This document shows positions 35,342 through 44,444 of a stretch of DNA of 64,000 nucleotides, piece after piece. Both the position numbers and the translations under genes were made by a program. The stretch comes from IOR16 sp963521065. GTDB lineage: Bacteria > Bacillota > Clostridia > Peptostreptococcales > Anaerovoracaceae. Within the stretch, counting starts at the first letter, position 1, and the number at the start of each line of letters is the position of its first letter. The stretch is from NCBI GenBank assembly GCA_963521065.1, contig CAUQTI010000006.1, forward strand, positions 1-64,000, given 5' to 3'. Below the pieces are notes generated by a model. It made no database searches. It was not told where the DNA came from and was given only the letters and a program-made list of their open reading frames with translations.

Positions 35342-35365
35342 AAATGTCACAGTTTATCTGAAACC
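35342..35365 (+). repeat. Left copy of the 24-bp inverted repeat
   Basis: Begins AAATGTCACAGTTTATC and ends TGAAACC. It is the exact reverse complement of 36769-36792, and the match stops abruptly on both sides. Confidence 0.9.
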
Positions 35366-35567
35366 AAGACGCCTATTTTAGACAGAATATGACAATTTTT
35401 ATTATATACTCCTGATATTTGCTTGTCAATCAAAGAACAATTCTTTATAAAAGTGTATTTGCACAAGCATTATTGGCAAAATAATAGGTATTTCTTCTTC
35501 TGCATTAAAAATAAGCCGTCAGTCTTAACGTCACTTATCAAGAATTACAGAGGAGGAATTATACACT

Positions 35568-36743
35568 ATGGCACGAAAAGGAGAAAACATTTATAAACGT
35601 AAAGATGGGCGATGGGAAGGCCGTGTACTTCAACAAAATGGAAAATACCGTTCTTTTTACGCGAAAACTTATCGTGATGTTCGGATAAAAATGAAAAGCA
35701 ATCAAGAACAGAAGAATAGCATGGAGACAGCCACGGCTTCGTCACGTTGTGGTGCTGCTGCTTTATTCGAAAATTGGCTCACAGAAGGGCTGTATGGCCG
35801 TTTGAAACCCTCGACCTATGAGAGCTACTTCCGCTGTACTCACAAATATATACTGCCTTATTTTAGGCAAATGGAAAATGCTCATTTAACAAAAGAAGTC
35901 ATTTTACGGTTTATAAAGAGGATTAACGCAAATACAAATTTGTCTGAAACCTACCGAAAAAAAATCTTGTCAATTTTTAAAACTTCTTTGGGAGATATCT
36001 CAAAAAAACACCATGAATTAGTGCATTTACTTCAATATATAACGCTGCCGAAGGCTAGCAGTCAAAAAGAAAATCCCGTTTTCTCGGTAAAAGAGCAACG
36101 TTCGATTGAACATGTGGTTTATCACTCAAAAAACAAACAAGTTTTGGGTATCCTACTTTGCTTTTACAGCGGAATTCGTATTGGAGAGCTATGCGCTTTA
36201 AAGTGGGGAGATATCGATTTGGAGGCGGGAGTAATGTTAATCTCTAGGACGGTATGCCGTATTCAAAATTTTGAGGAAAGCACTCCCAAAACCTATCTTC
36301 ACGTGGGCTCGCCCAAAAGCCAAGCATCTCTGAGGAAAATTCCATTACCAGCATTTTTGATTCAACGGTTAAAGGAAGATAACATAAGTACTGTGAATGA
36401 AAGGCACTATATTCTATCAGGAACGGAGGAGCCTTTTGATCCTCGCGCTTATCAGCGGATTTATAAAAAAGTTTTGGTAAGCTCTGGTGTACCAGACCGG
36501 AAATTTCATGCGATTCGTCATACTTTTGCGACAAGAGCGTTAGAATTGGGTGTTGATATTAAAACACTTAGTGAAATATTGGGGCATTCTAACATAAATA
36601 TTACATTGAATATTTATGCGCATTCCCTGATGGAACAAAAAAGAATTGCGATAGAGAAGTTTAACAAAATGTATATGCTCAATATGAGTATTATAGAATG
36701 TGCCGTCAATTCTGTGGTCACATCTGAGGCAATCGCCCTGTAA
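35568..36743 (+). CDS. Tyrosine recombinase/integrase
   Basis: A 391-residue recombinase. The N-terminal AP2-like arm-binding segment (IYKRKDGRWEGRVLQ, about 8-50) is followed by a SAM-like core-binding domain (about 65-165) and the catalytic domain. The full active-site set is visible: R204 (SGIRIGELCALKW), H314 and R317 (HAIRHTF), H340 (ILGHSN) and nucleophile Y350 (NIYAH). It should be active. Tn916-type integrases share this architecture, but no excisionase or other mobile genes are present. AGAGGAGGAATTATACACT gives a strong start. No terminator follows before the right repeat, so its transcript may run toward the chemoreceptor gene. Confidence 0.92.
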   Translation: MARKGENIYKRKDGRWEGRVLQQNGKYRSFYAKTYRDVRIKMKSNQEQKNSMETATASSRCGAAALFENWLTEGLYGRLKPSTYESYFRCTHKYILPYFRQMENAHLTKEVILRFIKRINANTNLSETYRKKILSIFKTSLGDISKKHHELVHLLQYITLPKASSQKENPVFSVKEQRSIEHVVYHSKNKQVLGILLCFYSGIRIGELCALKWGDIDLEAGVMLISRTVCRIQNFEESTPKTYLHVGSPKSQASLRKIPLPAFLIQRLKEDNISTVNERHYILSGTEEPFDPRAYQRIYKKVLVSSGVPDRKFHAIRHTFATRALELGVDIKTLSEILGHSNINITLNIYAHSLMEQKRIAIEKFNKMYMLNMSIIECAVNSVVTSEAIAL

Positions 36744-36768
36744 GAGAAGGAGTTGCTATCTTGTGCAC

Positions 36769-36792
36769 GGTTTCAGATAAACTGTGACATTT
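36769..36792 (-). repeat. Right copy of the 24-bp inverted repeat
   Basis: Begins GGTTTCAGATAAACTG and ends TGACATTT; the reverse complement of the left copy. ACATTTAATTGT, starting within its edge at 36788, recurs directly at 36842. Confidence 0.9.
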
Positions 36793-36927
36793 AATTGTTT
36801 TAACTGACATTATTATTATAAGGATAATAACTCATTTTTATACATTTAATTGTCCTGACAGAATGAAAATCTAAGTTGAAAATGTTATGGGGTAATCAAA
36901 ATATGGATGTTATTTGGAGGGTAAAGA

Positions 36928-38718
36928 ATGGAAAAACTAAGGAATCTAGCAATCAGAAACAAACTTATACTTGGCTTTGGAATTATTCTCGTTTTAATGT
37001 TAGGCTCGACACTGCTGTCATTTCAAAGTCTGAATTCCGTATATTCACAGGTCGAGGTATATAGGAACGAAACAATGCCCACTACCGTTCGCATATGGAC
37101 GATTCGCCGGTATAATGTATCCCTGCAAAGGTATATGGCCCTACTCTCTGTTTCTACAAACAGTCAAGAAAAGGAGTCCTATTATACCAAAATCGATTCT
37201 GAACAAGCAGGCCTGAATAAGGAGGTTGCTGCATTAGAATTGCCTCCAAGTACGTCTGAAGATATTATGATAAGAATGGATGATATCCTGAAAGCCAATG
37301 ACAATTATCAAACAAAATTGTTAGAATTAGCAAAGCAATCAACGCCGGAAGCGGCAGAAAAAGCGCGAACAATTTTGCTGAAAGAATATGTTCCTAATGC
37401 AGTGCAGATGGGTGATGTTATAAATGATGCGGCAGAAGCAATCAATAGTCATGTGGAAGCACAGAATGCCGAAGCCAATCGCATTAAACTCCGTTCTACG
37501 ATTCTTCTGTTTGGGTCCCTTATAATGTCCATCTTTCTTTGTGGGTTGATTATCCGTGCAATTACCCAATCTATTTCCAAACCAGCCAGAGAAATTCAGG
37601 CGGTCTATGAGGAAGTTGCAAACGGAAACATGGGTGTTCAGGTAGCATATACAAGCAAGGATGAGTTGGGGCAAATGGCAAACAGCATCCGTACTGCAAA
37701 TACAAGACTTTCTTCTTATATACAAGATATTTCTGAAAAGCTCATACTTCTTTCTCAGGGGAATATGTGCTTTACCGTGGAACTGGACTATGTTGGAGAT
37801 TTTGCGGCCATTAAGACTGCGCTCGTAGATACGGCCGCGGTACTGAATAAAACAATGAGTGCAATCAGTGATTCGGCAGAGCAGGTTAATTCCGGATCCA
37901 ATCAGGTTTCATCAGCAGCGCAGGCACTCGCCTCCGGTGCGACAGAGCAGGCTGCAACCATTGAAGAATTGAATGCTTCCGTTTTTAGTGTAACACAGCA
38001 ATCGGAAGAAAATTTAATGAGCGTGCAGAAAGCGGCAGAGTATGTCCAGCAGGCAGGTACCGGGGTAGAGAAGAGCAATCAGTATATGAATAAGCTGAAT
38101 ACCGCAATGAAAGGAATTGGGGAAACCTCACAGGAGATTTCAAAAATTACGAAGCTAGTTGAAGATATTGCCTTTCAGACTAATATTTTAGCCTTGAATG
38201 CTGCAGTGGAAGCAGCACGAGCGGGGAGCGCAGGGAAAGGCTTTGCCGTTGTGGCAGAGGAAGTGAGAAACCTTGCTGCTAAGTCTGCCGAGGCTGCTAA
38301 GCAGACGGAAGAATTAATTCAAAAGGCAGTCGTAAGCATATCGGAAGGTGAACAGTTGGCGATTGAAACCGTAAAGCTTCTGGAAAATGTATCTGAGAAA
38401 GCACAAATGGTAGATAAAGCGATTAAAGAAATTGAGACTTCAACTTCAGGACAAGCCGCAGCAATTGGACAAATTAATGAAGGTCTGTCACAGGTTTCTT
38501 CAGTGGTACAAACCAATGCGGCAACTGCAGAAGAAAGCTCTGCTTCCAGTGAGGAGCTGGCAGCACAAGCACAAACGTTAAAAGATGAGGTTAGAAAATT
38601 TAAGCTTGATGATGCACAACTTACTTCTACATATTCTTTGGATAAAGAAGCAGAAAAGATACCAACAGCTAGAGAGCTTGATGGCCATACAAATTTTTCG
38701 CACGAAAAGAAATACTAA
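36928..38718 (+). CDS. Methyl-accepting chemotaxis protein (4HB sensor), paralogue
   Basis: A 596-residue chemoreceptor with the same order as the one at 22195-23991: membrane segment (about 11-32), four-helix-bundle ligand domain, second membrane segment (about 188-212), HAMP, then a signalling coiled coil with EDIAFQTNILALNAAVEAARAG at its tip and VAEEVRNLAAKSAEAAKQTEE. TTTGGAGGGTAAAGA precedes the ATG. It stands 135 bases right of the recombinase-bounded segment, so its transcription could depend on that segment's orientation. A near-perfect terminator hairpin follows. Confidence 0.95.
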   Translation: MEKLRNLAIRNKLILGFGIILVLMLGSTLLSFQSLNSVYSQVEVYRNETMPTTVRIWTIRRYNVSLQRYMALLSVSTNSQEKESYYTKIDSEQAGLNKEVAALELPPSTSEDIMIRMDDILKANDNYQTKLLELAKQSTPEAAEKARTILLKEYVPNAVQMGDVINDAAEAINSHVEAQNAEANRIKLRSTILLFGSLIMSIFLCGLIIRAITQSISKPAREIQAVYEEVANGNMGVQVAYTSKDELGQMANSIRTANTRLSSYIQDISEKLILLSQGNMCFTVELDYVGDFAAIKTALVDTAAVLNKTMSAISDSAEQVNSGSNQVSSAAQALASGATEQAATIEELNASVFSVTQQSEENLMSVQKAAEYVQQAGTGVEKSNQYMNKLNTAMKGIGETSQEISKITKLVEDIAFQTNILALNAAVEAARAGSAGKGFAVVAEEVRNLAAKSAEAAKQTEELIQKAVVSISEGEQLAIETVKLLENVSEKAQMVDKAIKEIETSTSGQAAAIGQINEGLSQVSSVVQTNAATAEESSASSEELAAQAQTLKDEVRKFKLDDAQLTSTYSLDKEAEKIPTARELDGHTNFSHEKKY

Positions 38719-38761
38719 GAAAAAACAGCTTTACATTTTTAGCAAATATCCGTTGATATGG

Positions 38762-38809
38762 AGCACAGAAAAAGAACCCGCAGAAAATTACGGGTTCTTT
38801 TTCTGTGCT
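38762..38809. terminator. Two-way intrinsic terminator with 19-bp stem
   Basis: AGCACAGAAAAAGAACCCG pairs perfectly with the reverse complement ending at 38809, around a 10-base loop. It lies between converging genes and overlaps the stop codon of the minus-strand one. Confidence 0.85.
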
Positions 38810-39386
38810 AGCGAAAGTTTTGAGAAGAGAAAACGCCCCTGGCCATATAGTTGGAAATTAAAAAATTAAAGGTTTCTGTCATATTATAGGTAGCCATTTC
38901 AGCGTCGTAATCGTTCATTAAAACTGCATTGATTTCATCTGTTTTATATTTAATGTATTGATATAGAAGGTAAACCCATTGGTCATAATCCCAGTAAATG
39001 TTAAGCTTTGCAAGAAAAGCGGCAATTTCATCTGCGCTTTGGTACCATTCAATTATTTTTTCCGTTGCGGTTATCGTGTCGCCGTATTTCAAGGCTTCCG
39101 TTACTTTCATCATGATTTCATTAAATTGGAAAAATAGGTCCTCTAGGCGCTTGCCGTTTAGAGTGCCAAAAAAAACACTAAATAAATCCCCCAGTTCAGA
39201 AGGGGTTTCGCGCATGTTTTGCTTTGTCAGTTTCAAATTGGGCGTATTATAAATCAATGCACGAATATAGGAGCGGTTCCACGCTGCCATTCTGATCCAA
39301 ACCTTTTGAAATGCGTCGATGGTGTTCATTTGCTCGTATGTAATATAAGGAATTTCTTCTGGGTTTTGCTGACTCTTGATAAGCAT
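38808..39386 (-). CDS. Uncharacterised helical protein (192 aa)
   Basis: A mostly alpha-helical soluble protein with no signal peptide or membrane segment. Trp/Tyr-rich segments (FQKVWIRMAAWNRSYIRALI, EKIIEWYQSADEIAAFLAKL, WDYDQWVYLLYQYIKYKTDEI) match from memory a Firmicutes family of about 180 residues that carries W..H/N..W.R and WY.NAD.IA..L motifs and is sometimes misnamed acetylglutamate kinase. Function unknown; a spore or stress role is only a guess. GGAGGAAGCCC precedes the ATG. Single-gene unit. Confidence 0.7.
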   Translation of the reverse strand: MLIKSQQNPEEIPYITYEQMNTIDAFQKVWIRMAAWNRSYIRALIYNTPNLKLTKQNMRETPSELGDLFSVFFGTLNGKRLEDLFFQFNEIMMKVTEALKYGDTITATEKIIEWYQSADEIAAFLAKLNIYWDYDQWVYLLYQYIKYKTDEINAVLMNDYDAEMATYNMTETFNFLISNYMARGVFSSQNFR

Positions 39387-39599
39387 GGGCTTCCTCCGTA
39401 GATTTATTTCATTTTATTCTTAGTATATGCTACATAAAAATAAATGATATAAACCTATAAAATTTACCGGTAATATCTTTAAAGCAGAGACGATAACACA
39501 TTCTTTACCTGTTTTTTGTATAAAGAAGGCAAAGAATTGACGAGTGAAGCTAAAAGACTTAGAATGGTTTTAAAGAAAAGAAGAAGGGAAGAGAGCAGA

Positions 39600-40082
39600 A
39601 TGGCAATTGAAAAGGTGAAAGAATATTTCCGACAGTGGAATTTAACAGATAAGATATTAGAATTTGATGTTTCCAGTGCGACCGTTGAACTGGCGGCTTC
39701 CGCACTTGGATGTGAACCGGAGCGGATTGCAAAGACTTTATCGCTTCGAAGTGAGGGAGGCTGTATTTTAGTCGTGACCGCAGGAGATGCAAAGATAGAT
39801 AATCGAAAATTCAAGGAACGGTTTGGATTAAAGGCAAAGATGCTGACTCCAGAGGAAGTGGTTGCATTTGTAGGACATGCAGTTGGAGGGGTCTGCCCTT
39901 TCGCCGTCAATCCAGAGGCTGCGGTTTATCTTGATTGCTCCTTAAAGCGCTTTTCGACGGTATTTCCTGCCTGTGGGAGCAGCAACAGTGCAATTGAGCT
40001 TTCTGTCGCGGAGCTTGAAACGTATTCAAACTATATTGAATGGGTGGATGTTTGCAAAGGATGGGATGCGAGTGGAGAATAG
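39600..40082 (+). CDS. YbaK/aminoacyl-tRNA deacylase-family protein
   Basis: A 160-residue single-domain editing protein. The YbaK/ProX fold is shown by FDVSSATVELAASALGCEPERIAKTL, LVVTAGDAKIDNRKFKERFG and the active-site region GHAVGGVCPFAV. Such proteins hydrolyse mischarged Ala-, Ser- or Cys-tRNAs in trans. The ATG at 39600 (GAAGGGAAGAGAGCAGA upstream) is preferred to the in-frame TTG/ATG at 39516, which adds a basic 28-residue tail. Its 3' end overlaps the start of the endonuclease IV gene by 17 bases. Confidence 0.9.
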   Translation: MAIEKVKEYFRQWNLTDKILEFDVSSATVELAASALGCEPERIAKTLSLRSEGGCILVVTAGDAKIDNRKFKERFGLKAKMLTPEEVVAFVGHAVGGVCPFAVNPEAAVYLDCSLKRFSTVFPACGSSNSAIELSVAELETYSNYIEWVDVCKGWDASGE

Positions 40083-40944
40083 GAAAAACCTTACAATTGG
40101 CTGTCACCTGTCATCTGCAAAGGGCTTTTACGCAATGGGGCAGGATGCATTGGAGATCAATGCAAATACGTTTCAGTTTTTTACACGAAATCCTAGGGGA
40201 AGCAAAGCAAAAGTGCTGGATTTAAAAGACGTCAGCCAGCTTCGCGAGCTAATGCGGGAAAATGAAATAAGATCGATTTTAGCGCATTCTCCCTATACCT
40301 TAAACCCCTGTTCCGCAGAAGAAAAGAATCGTACCTTTGCAGAGGAGACAATGCAGGATGATTTGGAGCGTATGGAGTATTTACCCGGAAATTATTATAA
40401 TTTTCATCCTGGGAATCATGTGGGTCAGGGTGTGGAGGCGGGGATTGCGCAGATTATCTCTCTGCTGAATCACATTATAAGACCCGAGCAATCCACAATG
40501 CTGCTGCTTGAAACAATGTCAGGAAAGGGAACTGAGGTCGGAAGCAGATTTGAGGAATTGTACCAGGTGATTCAAGGTGTAAAATTAGGAGATAAAATAG
40601 GAGTGTGCATGGATACCTGTCACGTCCATGATGCGGGCTATGATATTGTAGATAATTTAGATGGGGTTCTTGACGAATTTGATCGCGTAATTGGATTAAA
40701 GTATCTTCGTGCAATTCATCTCAATGATAGTAAGAATCCACAGGGCAGCCATAAGGACCGCCACGAGACGATTGGAAACGGAACAATTGGGATGGAAGCA
40801 ATTCTTAACATTCTTACCCATCCCAAATTGGCACATTTACCATTCTATCTGGAGACGCCGAACGATTTGGCTGGTCATAAAGCAGAAATTGCAGAAATTC
40901 GCGAAGCGCTGCGGCAGAAGAAAGCGAAAGAATGCTCCTTTTGA
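40066..40944 (+). CDS. nfo: Deoxyribonuclease IV (AP endonuclease)
   Basis: A 292-residue TIM-barrel endonuclease with the EndoIV signatures IGCHLSSAKGFYAMGQDAL, LAHSPYTLN, NFHPGNHVGQG, LLLETMSGKGTE (zinc Glu), GVCMDTCHVHDAGYD, HLNDSKNPQGSHKDRHETIGNG and LETPN. It cleaves 5' to abasic sites using three zinc ions, the step after glycosylases such as the OGG-type enzyme at 6963. The ATG at 40066 gives the canonical N-terminus; the longer 39973 ORF start lies inside the upstream gene. Translation is probably coupled to that gene. Confidence 0.95.
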   Translation: MRVENRKNLTIGCHLSSAKGFYAMGQDALEINANTFQFFTRNPRGSKAKVLDLKDVSQLRELMRENEIRSILAHSPYTLNPCSAEEKNRTFAEETMQDDLERMEYLPGNYYNFHPGNHVGQGVEAGIAQIISLLNHIIRPEQSTMLLLETMSGKGTEVGSRFEELYQVIQGVKLGDKIGVCMDTCHVHDAGYDIVDNLDGVLDEFDRVIGLKYLRAIHLNDSKNPQGSHKDRHETIGNGTIGMEAILNILTHPKLAHLPFYLETPNDLAGHKAEIAEIREALRQKKAKECSF

Positions 40945-41008
40945 AAAAACGAGAAAAACAGTTTTCCTTATTGAAATAAGGGAGAGAAAAATAATTGTTA
41001 AAAAAACG

Positions 41009-41044
41009 AAAACCACTAACTGTAAAAAAAATTAGTGGTTTTTC
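41009..41044 (+). terminator. Intrinsic terminator after nfo
   Basis: AAAACCACTAA pairs with TTAGTGGTTTT, followed by T. Confidence 0.85.
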
Positions 41045-41131
41045 TGCTATTATAATACCATAAAATGACTGAAATTTCAAGTCTTGTACTTCTCTTGGTA
41101 TAGGTGTATTAAATATAAGAGGGGTGATTTT

Positions 41132-41641
41132 ATGAAGGAAAAGTATAATGGCGAGGTTGCTTTTTTTACAGGGAATGCGGCAAAGAAACAGGCAGAAAAT
41201 GAGATTATGCAGTGTAACGAGATAACCGAAAAATTTGGTTTAAGACTTACTCAAAAACAGGCTTCTGAATTAATCACAGTGCGAGAACTTGTTTTATCTG
41301 CAAATGGACGGATTGAATTTGGAGGAGGGGCCGTTGATAAGCTGATTCGAGAGTTTTGCGACTCTCCATTTATTTCCATGCACAATTATGAAGAGGTTTT
41401 GCATGATTTGGTAGAAATATTTTATAGCTATAAAAATGAAACACTCGATCAAATCAGTGATGAGGAATTGATACAATTTATGAAGCATGCATTTGATGGT
41501 GTGTGCCACGGTTCTGTTGAGCTGCTTTCGGAGAGAGAGCTTGCAAAGATGGCACGCGCACTGAGGGACGGCCATTCCTATCAAGAGTTTGAAAATGATT
41601 TGGGTGAGGCAGAAATGGAGGAGGAGATTGATGAATATTGA
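41132..41641 (+). CDS. DUF6323-family protein
   Basis: A 169-residue soluble protein. QCNEITEKFGLRLTQKQASELI, then SANGRIEFGGGAVDKLIREFCDSPFI and the acidic C-terminus (EAEMEEEIDEY) fit the clostridial DUF6323 family, which is found directly before DUF6179 genes, as here. GAGGGGTGATTTT precedes the ATG at 41132. The function is unknown. The next ORF starts inside its last codons, so the pair is translationally coupled. Confidence 0.75.
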   Translation: MKEKYNGEVAFFTGNAAKKQAENEIMQCNEITEKFGLRLTQKQASELITVRELVLSANGRIEFGGGAVDKLIREFCDSPFISMHNYEEVLHDLVEIFYSYKNETLDQISDEELIQFMKHAFDGVCHGSVELLSERELAKMARALRDGHSYQEFENDLGEAEMEEEIDEY

Positions 41642-41732
41642 AAAACGTAGCATCATTGATTCCACTAAGCTAAACGGAGAATTTTATTTTCAGTCATTTA
41701 TCCAACAAGCGTATCAATGCCACCTGCTGTAA
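41631..41732 (+). pseudogene. 5' part of the DUF6179 gene, cut off by an in-frame TAA
   Basis: ATG at 41631 with GAGGAGGAGATTG upstream opens 33 codons ending ...QAYQCHLL, then TAA (41730-41732). The same frame continues ETELERIQAECMELLAYK straight into the main ORF. This looks like the normal N-terminus of the family interrupted by one nonsense codon. Confidence 0.65.
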
Positions 41733-41765
41733 GAGACAGAGCTGGAGAGGATACAGGCGGAGTGC

Positions 41766-42992
41766 ATGGAGCTGCTGGCCTATAAGGTGGAACGGTACAA
41801 TGGCGGAGAAAGTACTTCAATTCGCGTGGAAGAGGCGGAAAGTATCCTGCAGTCTAATTTATATACAATCAGTATTTATTTAAAGTCATTTATAGACATA
41901 GAGAGGGTAGTGAAAGAAGTAAAAGAGAATTCTATCCTTAAATTGTATTCGAAAGGCTATCTTGAAATTGAAAAAAAGCTCAAGGAAGCAAAGCGGATTC
42001 ATAAACAGGTGTTGAAAAACAAAATAAACGTTGCGTATGACACCTATCAGATTACGTTGGGAGACGGAATCAATGGATTTTTCAAGAAATACAATCCGGA
42101 ATTTGAAGCCTATGAGACGCATATTACCGCTGACTACCCCCTTTGTAATCCGATTGAAAGTAAAAGTGGAATCGAATTTATTTTAAGTTATCTGCAGGCG
42201 ATTGATTTGGAAAATAAATTTTGCAGCTGGTACAGAAATGAGGACATTTACCATTTGCTTTGCGGAGTTGATAGAGAATACAATGAATTAATTTTTAATA
42301 TCTATGAAATCGTTTTATGTTCGGCAGCCGGATGTCTTTTGTGCGGAAGAGAAAGTAAGGGGCTGAATCTTTCGGAGTCTTCGATTTCCTATTTATACCG
42401 CTCCTTGGATGGAAAATCTGAAACTGAAATTCAGAATTTGTTTTTCCAAGTTTACGATGAAATGAAAAAAGAGCTCTGTATAGAGGAGGTTTCACAAGCG
42501 GAGTATTTAGAAAAAGGGCTGCTAAAAATTGCAGGCGCGGTTCATACAGCTCTTGCATGGAAAGGATTGAAGCAGGTCTTTCCTATACCTGATTTTCCTG
42601 AAAGCAAGACAAAATTTTTCTTCTCCTTTGGAGAAAAAATGCAGGATGAAGCTTACCGGATTCTTGTGCGGAAATTGCTGCAATGTCGTTGTATGGAGGA
42701 ACGATTGGAGATGATAAAAAGGGAGATCACTTCTTTCGCCGATCTGGAAGATATTTTTTTTGATGCAGAGCTCAGAGAAGTGGAAATAAAAGAGCTGCTT
42801 AACACTCTTGCGTCAATGGAGATTGCTGCGTTGGCGGTAAGGCATAATTTGAAAAGGGAAGTGGAGTGTATGGAAGACCTAAATGAGGCGGAGCAAACCT
42901 TTCGGCGCTGTTTGAAAGAAAATTTGGAATCGAGGAATGCGGAAGAAAAGCGTTTCATTCATATCATTATGGAAGATTTGGAAATCAATTGA
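41766..42992 (+). CDS. DUF6179-family protein, possibly restarted after a nonsense codon
   Basis: The open part is 408 residues, mainly helical. It begins MELLAYKVERYNGGESTSIRVEEAESIL, a segment normally internal in DUF6179 proteins. Cys pair CSAAGCLLCG lies near the middle and a conserved IPDFPESKTKFFFSFGEKM near 290. Translation may restart at this ATG, which is preceded by GGCGGAGTGC, or the gene may be dead. The long intact frame suggests the TAA is recent or tolerated. Function unknown; its invariable DUF6323 neighbour suggests a joint role. Confidence 0.7.
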   Translation: MELLAYKVERYNGGESTSIRVEEAESILQSNLYTISIYLKSFIDIERVVKEVKENSILKLYSKGYLEIEKKLKEAKRIHKQVLKNKINVAYDTYQITLGDGINGFFKKYNPEFEAYETHITADYPLCNPIESKSGIEFILSYLQAIDLENKFCSWYRNEDIYHLLCGVDREYNELIFNIYEIVLCSAAGCLLCGRESKGLNLSESSISYLYRSLDGKSETEIQNLFFQVYDEMKKELCIEEVSQAEYLEKGLLKIAGAVHTALAWKGLKQVFPIPDFPESKTKFFFSFGEKMQDEAYRILVRKLLQCRCMEERLEMIKREITSFADLEDIFFDAELREVEIKELLNTLASMEIAALAVRHNLKREVECMEDLNEAEQTFRRCLKENLESRNAEEKRFIHIIMEDLEIN

Positions 42993-43223
42993 AAAAATTA
43001 AGAGAATGGTAAGATATTTCAGCTTGCCGCTTATGGTATAATAAATATAAATTACAAGAGAAAAAGAAAGTTTTTGCTCGGTATTTATTGCAGGAGTGTG
43101 AATCAAAGCTGGGGTAGTGATTTACACTTCTGATAAAATAAAGATAAAGCCTGAAAAAAATCAAGGGGAAGGCTGTATAGAAGCAGCGCGAAAGGAATTT
43201 AAGGGAAAGGGAAAAAAGAGTAG

Positions 43224-44444
43224 ATGGAAGAGATAAAAGAGGTTTTTCGGAGAGAGGTATGGGGGAAAAAGAAAAAAGCAGCAATTGTGCTGCTTCTACT
43301 CATTGTAGCGATAGTATCTGGGATAAAAGGTTATCAACTGTGGCAGCAGAGGGCTCTGTTCCAAGAGACGGTTGCAAAGATTGACTGGGAAATTCCTTTG
43401 GATCAAGAGTTTACATATAAAGATTGGAGTTTGATGAAGCAGAATGAAGACTTTGAAAAGCATGGACTCAAAATCTTTTCTGTGGATGCGAAAGAAAATG
43501 ACTCAGGAATTGAAAACTTGTTTGGAGTGATGAACGAAGCAGGAGAAATCTTGATACCGGCCGTTTACTGGTATTTTACTCCGAATTGGGAGAGAGGATA
43601 CCTGCTGGGTGAAAACTGGGATACGGAAAGGGCGCACTATTATACCTTGGACGGAAAGGACTTTATTGAAAAAACATTTGAGAGTGCATCGGGATTTGAA
43701 GGCGGATATGCGGTTGTCAAAGATGAAGCAGGGTATCATATCATTCAGCCGGACGGGGACCGAACACTTAGCTTCGAGTGTGATTATCTGGAGCTGTTTG
43801 ACGAAGAAAAAGGGCTGTATCAGTTTGAAAAGGTTTCTGGAAACGACATCACAGGCGGCAGCTGGGGAATCGTTAACAGCAATGGAAGTGTGATTTTAGA
43901 GCCAAAGTACGATATCATTGAAAAAGCAGATGAGGATAAAATTCTGGTCGTTTACACGACAGGAAAGCAGTATCAGGAAAGCAGGTATTTGGACTCTAAT
44001 TTTCAGCCGCTGTTTTCTGAACGCTTTGAAGAGGCAGGCGTATTTTGTGATGGATTGGCTCCGGTAAAACGCAAAAATGGGATAAGAGGATTGATAAACA
44101 CAAAAGGCGAGATGATTCAAGAGTTGGAATATGATACGTTTTATTTCTATGAAGAAGGAATGGCTGTTGTAGGAAGAGATGGGAATTTATGTGGAATTGA
44201 TCAAAGCGGAAAAATTGTATTTGAAGTTCCATATCAAGAAAGCGGAAATACGGCGGAGCTGCATCGTGGTTTTCGGGAGGGCCTTTTGGTGTTTCAAGGG
44301 AAAAACGGAAAATTTGGATATTTAGGTCAAAATGGTGAGATTGTGATTCCTCCGGTTTTTGACGAGGCGAACCCTTTTAAAAATGGAAGAGCCTATGTGG
44401 AGGCAGAAGGCAAGGGAGGAGTTATAAAACGTTATGGAGTATAG
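43224..44444 (+). CDS. WG-repeat protein with N-terminal membrane anchor
   Basis: A 406-residue protein. A basic N-terminus and one membrane segment (about 17-36) anchor an exterior part made of WG/KWG-type repeats: LFGVMNEAGEILIPAVY, SWGIVNSNGSVILEPKYD, IRGLINTKGEMIQELEYD, LCGIDQSGKIVFEVPY and KFGYLGQNGEIVIPPVFD. WG repeats form beta structures of unknown ligand. AAAGAGTAG precedes the ATG; a TATAAT lies near 43037. Its end overlaps the next gene by 11 bases, tying it to two bacterial-PH-domain membrane proteins. Confidence 0.85.
   Translation: MEEIKEVFRREVWGKKKKAAIVLLLLIVAIVSGIKGYQLWQQRALFQETVAKIDWEIPLDQEFTYKDWSLMKQNEDFEKHGLKIFSVDAKENDSGIENLFGVMNEAGEILIPAVYWYFTPNWERGYLLGENWDTERAHYYTLDGKDFIEKTFESASGFEGGYAVVKDEAGYHIIQPDGDRTLSFECDYLELFDEEKGLYQFEKVSGNDITGGSWGIVNSNGSVILEPKYDIIEKADEDKILVVYTTGKQYQESRYLDSNFQPLFSERFEEAGVFCDGLAPVKRKNGIRGLINTKGEMIQELEYDTFYFYEEGMAVVGRDGNLCGIDQSGKIVFEVPYQESGNTAELHRGFREGLLVFQGKNGKFGYLGQNGEIVIPPVFDEANPFKNGRAYVEAEGKGGVIKRYGV

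Larger units (their letters stand above)
35342..36792. mobile_element. Recombinase gene bounded by perfect 24-bp inverted repeats; invertible segment or one-gene element
   Basis: About 1.45 kb holding only a tyrosine recombinase gene, with identical inverted 24-bp sequences at each edge (35342-35365 and 36769-36792). There is no convincing target duplication (TGAAA outside left, AATTG outside right). The layout fits a DNA-inversion switch carrying its own recombinase, or a small transposon with terminal repeats. It sits between the peroxiredoxin terminator and a chemoreceptor gene. Confidence 0.55.

Noticed and set aside
35568..36743. Integrase of a prophage or Tn916-like element
   Set aside because: No excisionase, relaxase, conjugation, phage or tRNA attachment site lies nearby; only the recombinase sits between the repeats.
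42993..43223. Small ORFs between DUF6179 and WG-repeat genes
   Set aside because: They lack ribosome sites and lie on the opposite strand to the promoter-like TATAAT; treated as chance frames.
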